In this document: piece after piece, positions 1 through 8,815 of the stretch | Layout of the letters: each line of letters starts with the position of its first letter | Position numbering within the stretch: position 1 is the first letter of the stretch | Source of the DNA: Deltaproteobacteria bacterium | Lineage (GTDB): Bacteria > Myxococcota_A > UBA9160 > UBA4427 | DNA length: 64,000 nucleotides | Assembly (NCBI GenBank): GCA_002719955.1 | Contig: PBFW01000046.1 | Span: forward strand, 27,002-91,001 | Direction of reading: 5' to 3' | The notes under the pieces: model-generated | Databases searched by the model: none | Told to the model about the DNA's origin: nothing | The model's input: only the letters and a program-made list of their open reading frames with translations | Translations under genes and position numbers: made by a program

Positions 1-344
1 AGGATCGTGTCAGCCGCGGCCAGCCGATCGAGCTCGCGAAAGACCTTGATCTTGAGGTCGAGCTTCTCGGGGACGCATTCCACGATCAGCTCGGCCTCCC
101 CGACGGCGCTTTCGAAGTCGGTCGAAAAAGTGAGACGATCGAGTGCAGCGTCGGCTTGCGCGCGATCGAGTCTACCCCGAGTGACAGCGCGTTCGAAGCC
201 GTAGCGGCCCGTCGTGACGCCTTCGTGGGCTTTCGCCAAGGCGTCCTCGGCGACATCGGTGCAGTGGACGACATGACCGGACTGGGCGAGGACCTGGGCG
301 ATGCCACTGCCCATGACGCCGGCTCCGATGACTCCGATTCGCAT
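1..344 (-). CDS. 3-hydroxyacyl-CoA dehydrogenase, NAD-binding part (runs off window start)
   Basis: Only the N-terminal ~114 residues are inside the window. The protein opens with a Rossmann nucleotide-binding motif, GAGVMGSGIAQVL, typical of the 3-hydroxyacyl-CoA/3-hydroxybutyryl-CoA dehydrogenase family, and continues with DFESAVGEADLIVECVPEKL, the usual segment before the catalytic domain. These enzymes oxidise the 3-hydroxyacyl-CoA with NAD+ in beta-oxidation or butanoate metabolism. The ATG is preceded by GGAGAAGAATC, a good ribosome binding site. Which substrate chain length it uses cannot be told from this part. It is the most downstream minus-strand gene of a group that includes the phosphatase-like gene at 453. 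Confidence 0.85.
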   Translation of the reverse strand, partial: MRIGVIGAGVMGSGIAQVLAQSGHVVHCTDVAEDALAKAHEGVTTGRYGFERAVTRGRLDRAQADAALDRLTFSTDFESAVGEAELIVECVPEKLDLKIKVFRELDRLAAADTI

Positions 345-452
345 GATTCTTCTCCATTCTCCAATGGTTGGATGACGTTTCGGCCGAGGGGGTGGCTGGC
401 GCTCCGGCGCCTCTTCGAGGCGGCCTGCAGCAAGGCGTGTTCGGCGCGACGA

Positions 453-1085
453 TTACGGGCTCGGTGGATCCTCGCACGGTAGATGTTCGGTCAGGTTGAA
501 GGAGACGAGCTCCGGGTTCGGTTCGAGGACGAGTTCGCTGATCGCGCAGTTTTTCATCATGCGATCCCAGCGCGTGTAGTCGTTGTCGAGCAGGATGCCG
601 AGGGCGATCGAGAGCGCGCCTCCGTGGGTCACGACGACGACTCGCTCGCCCGGGTGGTGGTCGGCGATTCGGCGGAGCGCTCCGGAGAGGCGGTCGCCCA
701 CCTGCTTCGGGGATTCGCCGCGATGGGGGTTGAAATCGGGATCCCTCTTCATGTTTTCGAAGAGTTTCTTTTCCTTCCAGAGCGTTTCAAAGGTGAGGCC
801 TTCCCACTCTCCCAGGTCGTATTCCTCCAGATCCGTTTCGAGACTCGGTGTCAGGCCGAGCGGGCCTGCGATCGCCTGGGCCGTGTGATGGGCGCGATCG
901 AGGGGACTGGCATAGACGTGGGCGATGGGGCGGTGGTTCGCCTCGATGTGGGCCGCGACGGCGGCGGCCTGCAGCCGACCGTGGTCGGTCAGCGGGGTGT
1001 TGGTCGAGCCGTGCCAGACGCCATCGATATTGGCGGAGGTCTGACCATGGCGGACGATGGTGAGGCGCGTGCGCGACGATTCCAT
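453..1085 (-). CDS. histidine phosphatase (phosphoglycerate mutase-like) family protein
   Basis: A 210-residue protein of the branch-1 histidine phosphatase superfamily. The phospho-histidine motif is near the N-terminus (LTIVRHGQTSAN, residues 8-19); the second conserved histidine is in VVVVTHGGALSIAL, and the acid-base Glu lies in the LEEYDLGEWEGLTF segment. All catalytic elements are present, so it should be active as a phosphatase or mutase on a small phosphorylated compound; the family is too broad to name the substrate (phosphoglycerate, alpha-ribazole phosphate and sugar phosphates are all known). No strong Shine-Dalgarno precedes the ATG. Confidence 0.85.
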   Translation of the reverse strand: MESSRTRLTIVRHGQTSANIDGVWHGSTNTPLTDHGRLQAAAVAAHIEANHRPIAHVYASPLDRAHHTAQAIAGPLGLTPSLETDLEEYDLGEWEGLTFETLWKEKKLFENMKRDPDFNPHRGESPKQVGDRLSGALRRIADHHPGERVVVVTHGGALSIALGILLDNDYTRWDRMMKNCAISELVLEPNPELVSFNLTEHLPCEDPPSP

Positions 1086-1128
1086 GGCGGCGGATCATAC
1101 ACGGCTCGGGCGCGGCCGCGGAACTCGC

Positions 1129-1491
1129 CTACTCGTTTTGCCCGACCGTGACCGGGCCGTAGCTCGCGAGCCAGGCCATTGGGCTCATCTCTTCGACCCG
1201 CCGTTGCGCGGCGGCTCGCGTCAGCGGTCTTGCTTGGGCGCGTGCTCCCGCGGCGTTCGGATTCGCGGTCGACCCGGGCGTTCCGAGCGCCACCGGGCGG
1301 GTCGAGACGGCCGCTTCGGCCTCTTCGTGGAGGTTCGCCTTCGCAATCGAGGTGCGCGCCCCGGGGCCTTCGTTCGCAGGCTCCGCCACCGAGATCGGTG
1401 CGGCGCCCAAGAAGAGGAACATGAGGAGCGATGCGCTCAAAGTCCGAAGCGTACTTCCGTGACGATCAGTTTTGTTGGCAAAAGCACACAT
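1129..1491 (-). CDS. small exported protein of unknown function
   Basis: An open frame of 120 codons whose N-terminal third looks like a Sec signal peptide: basic residues followed by LRTLSASLLMFLFLGAAPIS and a likely cleavage after SVA. The mature part is Ala/Arg rich, without recognised domains, and ends in MAWLASYGPVTVGQNE. I chose the ATG just before the signal sequence; no convincing ribosome binding site precedes it, and a start further upstream would run into sequence that does not look coding. No homologous family is recognised, so the function is unknown. Confidence 0.4.
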   Translation of the reverse strand: MCAFANKTDRHGSTLRTLSASLLMFLFLGAAPISVAEPANEGPGARTSIAKANLHEEAEAAVSTRPVALGTPGSTANPNAAGARAQARPLTRAAAQRRVEEMSPMAWLASYGPVTVGQNE

Positions 1492-1615
1492 TTGAAGTGT
1501 CGATCGGAGGTTGTCCGAGCCGACTTGAGTAAATCGGGTGTAAAGACCACCGGGTAGTGGGCGGCATGCGGTGAAAGCGCAGCGGATCGGCGCGCGGCGT
1601 GCATCGAAATTCCCG

Positions 1616-4600
1616 CTAGGCGCCTTCGAGGAGTTCGACCAACTCGTCTCGCGAGAGTCGACTGCTGCCGTCGGCCTCCTCGAGCGCTGCATCGGCGAGG
1701 GCGCGCTTTCGGGCATGGAGCTTCAGGATGCCCTCCTCGACGGTGTTTCGCGCGATCAGGCGATGGAGCGCGACGGGCCGCTCCTGTCCGATTCGGTGCG
1801 CGCGGTCGGCCGCCTGCTGTTCGACTGCGGGATTCCACCAGGGGTCGAGCAGGAAGACGTGGTCCGCGGCGGTGAGGTTCAGACCCGTTCCTCCAGCTCG
1901 CAGGGAGAGCAGCATCACCGGCGGGCCCTCGTCTGATTGAAAGCCCTCGACCACCGCGCCCCGGTCGCGCGTCGATCCATCGAGTCGAAGCCAGTCGATC
2001 TCCCGCTCGCGCAGACCGGGCTCGACCAGATCGAGAAAACTCGTCCACTGAGAGAAGACGAGCGCCTTGTGCCCATCGGCCACCGCCTCCTCCAGCCGTG
2101 CGAAGAGGGTCTCGAGCTTCGAGGAGGATCCGGTTTCAGACGCCTGCCCCGGTACGAGGCTCGGGTGGCAGGAGGCCTGGCGCAGACGCAGGAGCGCTTC
2201 GAGTGCGGCCAGGACGTTGCCCCCGGCGCGCAATCGCTCCACGACATCTCGGACCGTCGCCGCGCGCACGCTGTCGTAGACCGACCGCTCCTCGGTCGAG
2301 AGTTCGCAGTCGAGGACGATCTCGGTGAGCGGCGGGAGTTCGGGGGCGACTTCGGCCTTGAGCCGACGCAGCAGGAAGGGGCGAATGCGTTGTCGCAGAC
2401 GATGGGCGACCTCGCCGTCGCCGTCGCCGATCGGCCGCGAATAACGGTCGCGAAAATCCGTTCGGCCGCCGAGTAGGCCCGGATTCAGGAAATGGAGCTG
2501 ACTCCATAATTCGTCCAGGCGATTCTCGACCGGCGTTCCGGTGAGCGCGAAGCGGGCGCGTGCATCGAGTCTGTGGGCCGCGCGCGCGATTTGGCTCTCG
2601 GGGTTCTTGATCGCCTGGGCCTCGTCGAGCACGACGCAATCCCAGTGGACGGCGGTCAATGATTCGACATCCTGACGCAGGAGCGCGTAACTGGTGATCG
2701 TGACCTCGGCTTTCGGGTCGAGTCGTCGCCCGGCTCCGTGATAGAGCTCGACGCCGAGATGTGGGCGGAATCGCTCGATCTCGCGGATCCAGCCGTGCAG
2801 GACGCTCGTCGGGGCGACGACCAACGTCCGACCCTCGATGGCGCAGAGGGCCTGGATCGTCTTGCCGAGGCCCATATCGTCAGCGAGCAGCGCCCCGAGT
2901 CCCGCTCGGCGAAGAAAGACCAGCCAATCGACCCCCTGGCGTTGGTAGGGGCGCAGGACGTCTTCGAGATCCGCGTCGATCTCGGCGCGCGGGATTCCGT
3001 CGAAACCGTCCAGCAGCGGTCGCAATCCCTCGAGCGAAGGCGGCGGCGGTTCGTCGAGGTCTTGGCAGAGGAGGGCGAGATCGGGCAGAGCGTGGCGCGC
3101 GACGCGGCCGCGAGGATCCCGCGCGGCGAGTAGGTCCGCGATGCGATCTCCGAAGCGGGTCAGCCAATCCTCGGGCAGCTTCGCAAACCCGCCGCCGTCG
3201 AGTGCGACGACGGACTCGCCGCGGGACCAGGCCCGCAGAACGGATTCGGGCTGCGCCGTCGCCCCGTGGCCACCGCTGTGAGGGCCGGTTTCGTGGAGCG
3301 GATCGTCTGTCGACATCAGGTCGAATCCGGGGTCGTCGGCCGCGCCAACGGAGTCGCCGCCGTGCGGGCTCCCATCGATCCGGAAATTGACCGAGAGCAG
3401 GTCGTCATCGATCTGGATGGCGGCCGAGAGATCGCCTCTGAGCTGAAAATCGCGGTAGCTCGCGCCGACGATTTCCATCGTCGTGTGTTCGAGGCGCGCC
3501 GCGAAGACGATCGCGTCGCTCGCGCTGAGGCGCGTCGTGACCCCTGGCCGCAGGCCGAGTTCGGAGCGCAATCGCGAGATCGCTTCGTTCTCACCGGCCT
3601 CGATCCGGATCGGAACTTCTCCGCCTCCGAGATGGACGAGCCGACCGGCGTCGATTCGCGCGACGGGTGGGTTGCCGTAGACTAGGGTCGGGAGGACGCT
3701 GAGCCCCAGCCCCTCGCGTTTGACCTCGATCCGGATGCGCGGTCTCTCCCCGTGTCGGGCGGTGGGGAGCTTCTCTGTTTCGACGGTGAGCGGAATGCGT
3801 TCTTCGAGGTCCGGGATGATCTCGGTGACGAGGACGGCGAGATCGTCATCGCTGTAGAAGCGCCCACGTGGGAGGTCCGCGAGCTCTCGTCCATTGAGCT
3901 TGTTGGGCGCCAGCGGATGCAGCGTGTCGTTCGTGAGGACGAGGCCGTTTCTGAAGGCGCGTTCGATCCGGCGATCCTGTTCGACGAAGAGTCGAACGCC
4001 GCCGGGTGCATCGACGACACGGCCCGTCAGTCCCATGGGTTCCGATTCGACCTTGATCGGTTGACCGTCGAGGAAGACGCGCTCGGTTCCCGCGAGCTTG
4101 TCGAGCAGGTTGGCGACGTTCGGTCGGGACGCGGAATCGGTCGGGCGATTGGCCATGACCCTCTCGATTGCGAAATCCGAGGGGGTCGCGACGAAATCGG
4201 GGCCGATGCGGTGACCGGCGGCGGCGGCGGTCAGACTGCCCTTCAGAGGGATGCGCTCCCCTTTGAATTCGATGGCGCGGGTCAGGCGCAGGTGGCCCGA
4301 GCGATCTTCGAGTTCGTAGACGACGCGTCCCATGCCATCGCCCTGGGTCGGGAGTTCCTCGCCGGCCTTCTGCGCGCGGCGGAGCGCGATCACGCTCGCC
4401 GCGACGTGGTCACAAGGATCTTCGGGGGTCGCGCAGCTGCATTCCCAATCCTCGTCCGAGGGATGCAACGTGACCTGGGGGGCGTTGAGGCCCTGTTTGG
4501 TCTCGACACGCAGGGTGATCGATTGGGCGCGACGTTCTTCGACGCTCACCGCATCCGTCCGCGCAAGCGTCACGCCGCGCGACCAGACCGCGCGCGGACA

Positions 4601-4633
4601 GGCCTCTTGCACGGCCTCGAAGATCAGCTGCAT
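1616..4633 (-). CDS. SWIM-zinc-finger SNF2-family helicase
   Basis: A 1005-residue SNF2 ATPase. A SWIM zinc finger (C65, C67, C74, H76) lies near the N-terminus, followed by a ~480-residue accessory region. The motor starts at about residue 558 (RPYQRQGVDWLVFL), with Walker A DDMGLGKT (K591) and Walker B DEAQ (670-673). The C-terminal helicase lobe contains KALVFSQWTSFLDL, SLRAGGTGLNL and QQAADRAHRIGQ. Such proteins use ATP to move along or remodel DNA-protein complexes; bacterial RapA/HepA-type members act in transcription recycling or DNA repair. The open frame continues 301 codons upstream, but that part only mirrors the gene at 4753-6036 in another frame, so I start at the ATG giving MQLIFEAVQ. 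Neighbours do not point to a specific partner. Confidence 0.88.
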   Translation of the reverse strand: MQLIFEAVQEACPRAVWSRGVTLARTDAVSVEERRAQSITLRVETKQGLNAPQVTLHPSDEDWECSCATPEDPCDHVAASVIALRRAQKAGEELPTQGDGMGRVVYELEDRSGHLRLTRAIEFKGERIPLKGSLTAAAAGHRIGPDFVATPSDFAIERVMANRPTDSASRPNVANLLDKLAGTERVFLDGQPIKVESEPMGLTGRVVDAPGGVRLFVEQDRRIERAFRNGLVLTNDTLHPLAPNKLNGRELADLPRGRFYSDDDLAVLVTEIIPDLEERIPLTVETEKLPTARHGERPRIRIEVKREGLGLSVLPTLVYGNPPVARIDAGRLVHLGGGEVPIRIEAGENEAISRLRSELGLRPGVTTRLSASDAIVFAARLEHTTMEIVGASYRDFQLRGDLSAAIQIDDDLLSVNFRIDGSPHGGDSVGAADDPGFDLMSTDDPLHETGPHSGGHGATAQPESVLRAWSRGESVVALDGGGFAKLPEDWLTRFGDRIADLLAARDPRGRVARHALPDLALLCQDLDEPPPPSLEGLRPLLDGFDGIPRAEIDADLEDVLRPYQRQGVDWLVFLRRAGLGALLADDMGLGKTIQALCAIEGRTLVVAPTSVLHGWIREIERFRPHLGVELYHGAGRRLDPKAEVTITSYALLRQDVESLTAVHWDCVVLDEAQAIKNPESQIARAAHRLDARARFALTGTPVENRLDELWSQLHFLNPGLLGGRTDFRDRYSRPIGDGDGEVAHRLRQRIRPFLLRRLKAEVAPELPPLTEIVLDCELSTEERSVYDSVRAATVRDVVERLRAGGNVLAALEALLRLRQASCHPSLVPGQASETGSSSKLETLFARLEEAVADGHKALVFSQWTSFLDLVEPGLREREIDWLRLDGSTRDRGAVVEGFQSDEGPPVMLLSLRAGGTGLNLTAADHVFLLDPWWNPAVEQQAADRAHRIGQERPVALHRLIARNTVEEGILKLHARKRALADAALEEADGSSRLSRDELVELLEGA

Positions 4634-4752
4634 TTCATCCAAGGGAGCGAACCGTTCCGCACGATCGAGGGGGAGGCCGGAGATGCTAACCGATCTGACC
4701 GGAGTGCGGGTTCGCGAACGCGCCGGATTCGACGATCCTGCTCGAGCGTCGA

Positions 4753-6036
4753 TCAGTCGAATCCATTCGGTTGCTTGGCGCGCCACTTTCGGAGCTCGGA
4801 TTCGAGGGCATCCCGCTCGTTGGCGTCGGGTCGATCGGCGACGAATCGCGCGAGGTGGGCGAGCGCCTGGCCCACATGACGTCCCGGCCCGGCGCCGAGG
4901 GTCGCCATGACGGCGCGACCGTCGAGCGCCAGGCTGCGGACCTGGTCCGTGCGCGCCTCGGCGGCTTGGGCCTCTTGGATTTGCCCCTCGATCGCGTGGA
5001 GGCGGGCGTCGCCCTCGATCGCCTCGTTGGGCCTGTTGCGGGAGAGGGCTGCGAATTCGAGTCGTCGCCAGGCGAAGAGCGCGTCGATCTCCTCCTCGTC
5101 GTGGCGTTGCAGGAGTTTGCGGACGCCGAGATCGCGTCCCCCATCGACGCTGCGGTCGATCGGGTGGCTTCCCTGGATTCGCTCGATCCGGCGTGCGAGC
5201 GCGTGGGGAACGCGGAAACGAACGAGCGCGCGGGCGGTCGTGCCGCCCCTGAGCCAGGCGGCCCAGCGCACGGACGGGAGCGGGGGCAGGTCGCCGATGC
5301 GTTCCGCGTGGGCCGCGGTCGCACCGGGAACGCAAGCTGCGGTCACGCCCGATTCCCGCAGGAAGGCGAGACCCGGCGCGGGGTCTGGGGCGACCAGGAT
5401 GCGTTGAATCTCCCGTCGGGCGGGGGCCGCTTGAGGCAGGCGAGGGAGAATCTCGGGGAGCGCGTCGCGCGCCGCGGAGAGCAGACTGGGTGCGGCTTCG
5501 AGGGCACGCTCCGCGATCAGTCGGGCCGCGATCCAATAGCGTCGTGGCGCCACGATAAAGGGGTTCGGGTCCGATTTGGCGAGTTCGAGCCGGCCCGCCG
5601 AGAACGCTTCGAGCTGGTTGGCCGGATCACACCAGGATGCGTCGGCCGGGCGGAAGCCGAAGCAGAGCGGGCCGAGGCCGAAGTCGAGGAGGGCGGGTTC
5701 GGGATTGCGCGCGCCTGTGAAAATGAGATCGACCGGTCCGACCGCGGTCGCTTGGCTGATTCGAATAGCGTGTTCGCTGGTCACGACCGCGCGAGGCAGA
5801 GCTCGCAGAGCCTTCTCGGGGCTCGCCACGCAGAGCAGCGAACGCGTTCGTCCGATCCCGGTCTTTCTTCCAACCGTCACGTTCGCCGCCGCCGTGCCGG
5901 ACGCTTCGCGCAGGTCGTCGAGCAGACCCTCGCCGTGGCTGAAGGCTCGGATGCCGTGCTCTTCGAGGCGAGTCGCGAGTTCGAGTACGGGGCGTGGCAG
6001 GTCGTGCGCGATGCGGAGGATGTTTGGTTGACTCAT
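4753..6036 (-). CDS. degenerate CCA-adding enzyme/poly(A) polymerase-like protein
   Basis: A 427-residue protein with the overall plan of class II CCA tRNA nucleotidyltransferases. It has a nucleotidyltransferase-like head, an RNA-binding linker (ALEAAPSLLSAARDALPEIL followed by a segment resembling the RGLRLL(R)ETG region, here PAPGLAFLRESG) and a C-terminal tail like the family's (GRAVMATLGAGPGRHVGQAL). The catalytic elements are altered. The usual GG-x-VRD loop reads HGEGLLDDL, and the DxD metal-binding pair is replaced by NVTVG. I infer that it folds like a CCA enzyme but has lost nucleotide transfer and may bind RNA. It lies 119 nt upstream of the SNF2 gene on the same strand. The family call rests on several separate motifs but is not certain. 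Confidence 0.6.
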   Translation of the reverse strand: MSQPNILRIAHDLPRPVLELATRLEEHGIRAFSHGEGLLDDLREASGTAAANVTVGRKTGIGRTRSLLCVASPEKALRALPRAVVTSEHAIRISQATAVGPVDLIFTGARNPEPALLDFGLGPLCFGFRPADASWCDPANQLEAFSAGRLELAKSDPNPFIVAPRRYWIAARLIAERALEAAPSLLSAARDALPEILPRLPQAAPARREIQRILVAPDPAPGLAFLRESGVTAACVPGATAAHAERIGDLPPLPSVRWAAWLRGGTTARALVRFRVPHALARRIERIQGSHPIDRSVDGGRDLGVRKLLQRHDEEEIDALFAWRRLEFAALSRNRPNEAIEGDARLHAIEGQIQEAQAAEARTDQVRSLALDGRAVMATLGAGPGRHVGQALAHLARFVADRPDANERDALESELRKWRAKQPNGFD

Positions 6037-6100
6037 ACGGGACCGGCAGTGTAGAGCGTGAAGTAGGCTCCGGCCGAAATTTGTGGCGAGGGGGTGATCG

Positions 6101-6370
6101 GTGCAACGTGGCCTGATTTTTCGGGTGCGAATCGGAGTCGCCCTCAGGACGACGGTCGCAACCCCGCTCGGGTTGTGGGCGCTGGCGGGCCTCGGACCGC
6201 TCGCATCCTCCGCATGGGCACACGAACCCGCCTCGCGCAGGCCTCAGACCGCGTTCGAGCGGAAGATCGCAGCTTGCGCGCGAGAGATGCGGTCAAGGTC
6301 CGAGGGGAAAACTCCGAGTCGGAGGAGGCGTTCAGATGTCTGTTCGTCTGGCTGGAGCCATGCGTGGTGA
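6101..6370 (+). CDS. possible small exported protein
   Basis: An 89-codon frame starting with GTG after a purine-rich GAGGGGG stretch. Its N-terminus resembles a signal peptide (basic start, then TVATPLGLWALAGLGPLASS and a possible AWA cleavage site). The rest is Arg/Ser rich and lacks a recognisable domain. It may be a real short secreted protein or the start of a broken gene, since the next frame downstream (6408-6707) is itself a truncated receiver domain. Confidence 0.3.
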   Translation: MQRGLIFRVRIGVALRTTVATPLGLWALAGLGPLASSAWAHEPASRRPQTAFERKIAACAREMRSRSEGKTPSRRRRSDVCSSGWSHAW

Positions 6371-6407
6371 GGCGAATCCCGTTGCACCGCGATCGCTGGG
6401 GCCGACG

Positions 6408-6707
6408 ATGAGCAGCGGGGCTGAGTTCGCAGGTCAGCGTCCACAAGGGGACGAAGCGAGATCCGACGAAAGTGAGGTGCGGATCCTTCTGGTCGAGGAT
6501 CGAACCGTGATCGCGGAACAGATCCAGCAGAGCCTGGGCCGGACCAGCCGGGTCTCCTTCGACGTCGTCTGCGAGACGAGTCTCGTCCGCGCGGCGGCAC
6601 AGATCGAGGGTGATCGCTTCGACCTCCTCCTGGTCGATCCGATGCTGCCGGGTGATCTCGCGCGCCCCTCACCCTCACGGATCCCTCCGCCTATGCTGCG
6701 GACGTGA
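6408..6707 (+). pseudogene. truncated response-regulator receiver domain
   Basis: The frame encodes the first two thirds of a CheY-like receiver domain: VRILLVEDRTVIAEQI carries the acidic pocket, and FDLLLVDPMLPGDL carries the phosphorylatable Asp. After that the protein runs into PSPSRIPPP and stops, so the second half of the receiver (the conserved Thr/Ser and Lys) and any output domain are missing. The stop overlaps the GTG of the next gene. A stand-alone half receiver cannot fold normally, so I call it a gene remnant. It belongs with the broken sensor kinase and GGDEF genes elsewhere in the window. Confidence 0.6.
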
Positions 6708-8524
6708 CGTCCCTGCGTTTCCGTCTTCCCGGTCGTGTCCAGAGCCTGGGTGCCTGGCTCACGTCGCTGCTGCCCTCGATCGATCGTCCGGGTCGCCGCC
6801 GCCTGATCGAGGAGGGGCGTATTCGTCTCGATGGCCGCGTGGCGGACCGGTCGACCCTCGATTGCCCACCCGGTGCGATCGTCGAGATCGAGGATCTGCC
6901 CGATCTGGTCTGCGAGCCTTCCGCCACGGGTCTGCACCGGAGTTGGCAGGCGATCGTGGACCTTCCGCCCTGGCGCTTCGGAGCGCTCGATATTGATCCA
7001 CGTTCGGTGCTCGAATTCGAGCGGGTCGAGGTGCGTGGCGCGCTGGCCCGTCTGGTCCTTTCGGGTGAGCCCTGCGATGCGGCCGCGGTCTGCGAAGGTC
7101 TGGCTCGCGGGTCGATGCCCGTGGTCGGTGATCTCGCCCGTGGCGGGTTGGGGATCGCGGGCGGGCCGAGACTCGCGCCGCTCGAAGGATCGACCTCCGA
7201 CGCCTCGCTCGTTTGGCCGGAAGAGGAGACCTGGAGGCTGGACGCGCACGAGGAGGGAGCGGGGGAGTTCGTCGTTTCGCGAGAGACGGGCCGGGCGCTG
7301 CGGGCGGGCCATCCGTGGATTCTGCCCGACGCGGCCAGCGATCCGGCGACGCGTTTCCGGCCAGGGGCCCTGGTGCGTGTCGTCGACCGCGAATCCGGAC
7401 CCCTCGGATGGGCGCATGTCGAAGCAGCCCCGCATCTGGCCGCGCGTCTCTGGTCGCTCGGGGCGTCGGCTCGTCGTCAGATCCCGTCCGTTGAGGCGCG
7501 GGTCGCGCGCGCGGTCGCGCGTCGTCGGGCCCTGTGGGTCGATTTGGCCGTCGGCGGGACGAATGCGTTCCGTCTGGTTCACGGGGAGGGGGATGGCTTG
7601 CCCGGGCTCTTCGTCGATCGATTGGGTCCGCTCCTGCGCGTTCTGGTGACGGGCTGGAGCTGTGAAGGGTTTCGCCAGCGAGCCGTCGCGGCGCTCCGGA
7701 GTCAGCTTCCGGTTTCTCCCGAGGGCGATCCGTGGAGCGTTCTCGAATTGCTGCACCTGCGTCGCGCGGGCGCCTCGCGGGTCGGTCGGGTCCAATGGGC
7801 CGAGGGGGGTATCGAGTCGCTCGAGGAAGCCGGCTTCGAGACGATTCGGGAGGGCTTCTTCGTGGAGGAGCGGGGTCTGCGCTTTTTCGTCGATCCGGGC
7901 TGGGATGCGCCCTATCAGCCGCGACCGGGCTACGGCCTCTTCGTCGATCAGCGAGAGAATCGCGAACGACTCGCCCGGTTCGCGGCGGGGGGGGGGCGCT
8001 GGCTGAATCTCTTCGCCCATACCGGTGCTTTCAGCGTGGCGCTGCTCGCAGCCGGTGCCGAGCGGGTCGTGTCGGTCGATTTGTCCGGTGCCTATCTGGC
8101 CCGATTGGAGGACAACCTCTCGGCCAACCGGGATCGCGGCGTCGAGCCATCGAGGCACGAGAGCATTCGCATCGACGGTCGTCGCTATCTGGAAGGGCTC
8201 GATCCACAGCAAAGGTTTCGCGGGATCGTGATCGACCCTCCGACGGCGGCGGCGGCCGGGCACCGGTTCTGGTCCGTCCAACGGGATCTCGAGCCCCTCC
8301 TTCAGCGGGCGGTCGAACATCTCGAGGAGGGGGGTGTCATGCTCGTCACGCAGAACCGGGCGGGGGCTCCGCTCGGCATCGATCGGGTGCTCGAGCGCGT
8401 GTTTCGTCGCGCCCATCGCGAGATCTCGACCCTCGAGCCCGCGCCGGCCGGATTCGACCATCCCAACTTGAAGGGCTTCTCTGAGGGGGACCCCTTCGAG
8501 GGTTGGATCGTCACGCTCGTGTAA
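6704..8524 (+). CDS. S4-domain/RlmI-like SAM-dependent RNA methyltransferase
   Basis: A 606-residue protein. Residues ~20-65 (LLPSIDRPGRRRLIEEGRI and following) look like an S4 RNA-binding domain. A divergent middle region follows. Around residue 190 a PUA-like segment appears (VVSRETGRALRAGHPWI), followed by the RlmI/RlmK-type class I methyltransferase: YGLFVDQRENRERL, the SAM-binding NLFAHTGAFSVALLAAGA, and the DPP motif in IVIDPPTAAAAG. Family members methylate cytosine C5 or guanine N2 of 23S rRNA. The extra N-terminal S4 part is unusual for RlmI. The start is a GTG overlapping the stop of the receiver remnant; no clear Shine-Dalgarno is visible, so a later start is possible. Confidence 0.8.
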   Translation: MTSLRFRLPGRVQSLGAWLTSLLPSIDRPGRRRLIEEGRIRLDGRVADRSTLDCPPGAIVEIEDLPDLVCEPSATGLHRSWQAIVDLPPWRFGALDIDPRSVLEFERVEVRGALARLVLSGEPCDAAAVCEGLARGSMPVVGDLARGGLGIAGGPRLAPLEGSTSDASLVWPEEETWRLDAHEEGAGEFVVSRETGRALRAGHPWILPDAASDPATRFRPGALVRVVDRESGPLGWAHVEAAPHLAARLWSLGASARRQIPSVEARVARAVARRRALWVDLAVGGTNAFRLVHGEGDGLPGLFVDRLGPLLRVLVTGWSCEGFRQRAVAALRSQLPVSPEGDPWSVLELLHLRRAGASRVGRVQWAEGGIESLEEAGFETIREGFFVEERGLRFFVDPGWDAPYQPRPGYGLFVDQRENRERLARFAAGGGRWLNLFAHTGAFSVALLAAGAERVVSVDLSGAYLARLEDNLSANRDRGVEPSRHESIRIDGRRYLEGLDPQQRFRGIVIDPPTAAAAGHRFWSVQRDLEPLLQRAVEHLEEGGVMLVTQNRAGAPLGIDRVLERVFRRAHREISTLEPAPAGFDHPNLKGFSEGDPFEGWIVTLV

Positions 8525-8815
8525 CTCGGGCTCCGACGGGGGTTGCCCCCCGTGCGGTTTCTGGTTCAAACGGTACAGTTTTGGCGCTTTTCTGGTGTAG
8601 TAGAGCCGTTTTTCACCCGATTTGCGTCCAGAAGTATGTTGTTTCACCAACAGGTATGGCGATGGTGCCCGACACATACCGCCCCTGCTCACCACTTCTC
8701 ACCAACCACGGGAGCGCCAATGCGCTTTCCGCGGACCCGGCTCATTGGGAGCCGGGAACCGTTTGCGGGGGGCGCCGAGCGCCGTCTCCCCGGAGTGGGT
8801 CGAGAGGTGGATCTG
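8525..8815. other. intergenic region upstream of the PEP-CTERM gene
   Basis: About 290 bases without a convincing gene. The stretch around 8570-8690 is locally AT-richer than its surroundings and probably holds the promoter of the PEP-CTERM gene. I could not find a well-matched sigma-70 or -24/-12 sigma-54 promoter. Confidence 0.4.

Noticed and set aside
4634..5536. 301-codon N-terminal extension of the SNF2 helicase
   Set aside because: Overlaps the CCA-like gene in another frame and is almost all Arg/Pro/Ala; the real protein begins at MQLIFEAVQ.
6434..8695. A 753-codon open frame antisense to the S4-methyltransferase gene
   Set aside because: It is the mirror of a GC-rich gene: Arg/Pro/Gly-heavy, no domain, while the plus strand has clear methyltransferase motifs.
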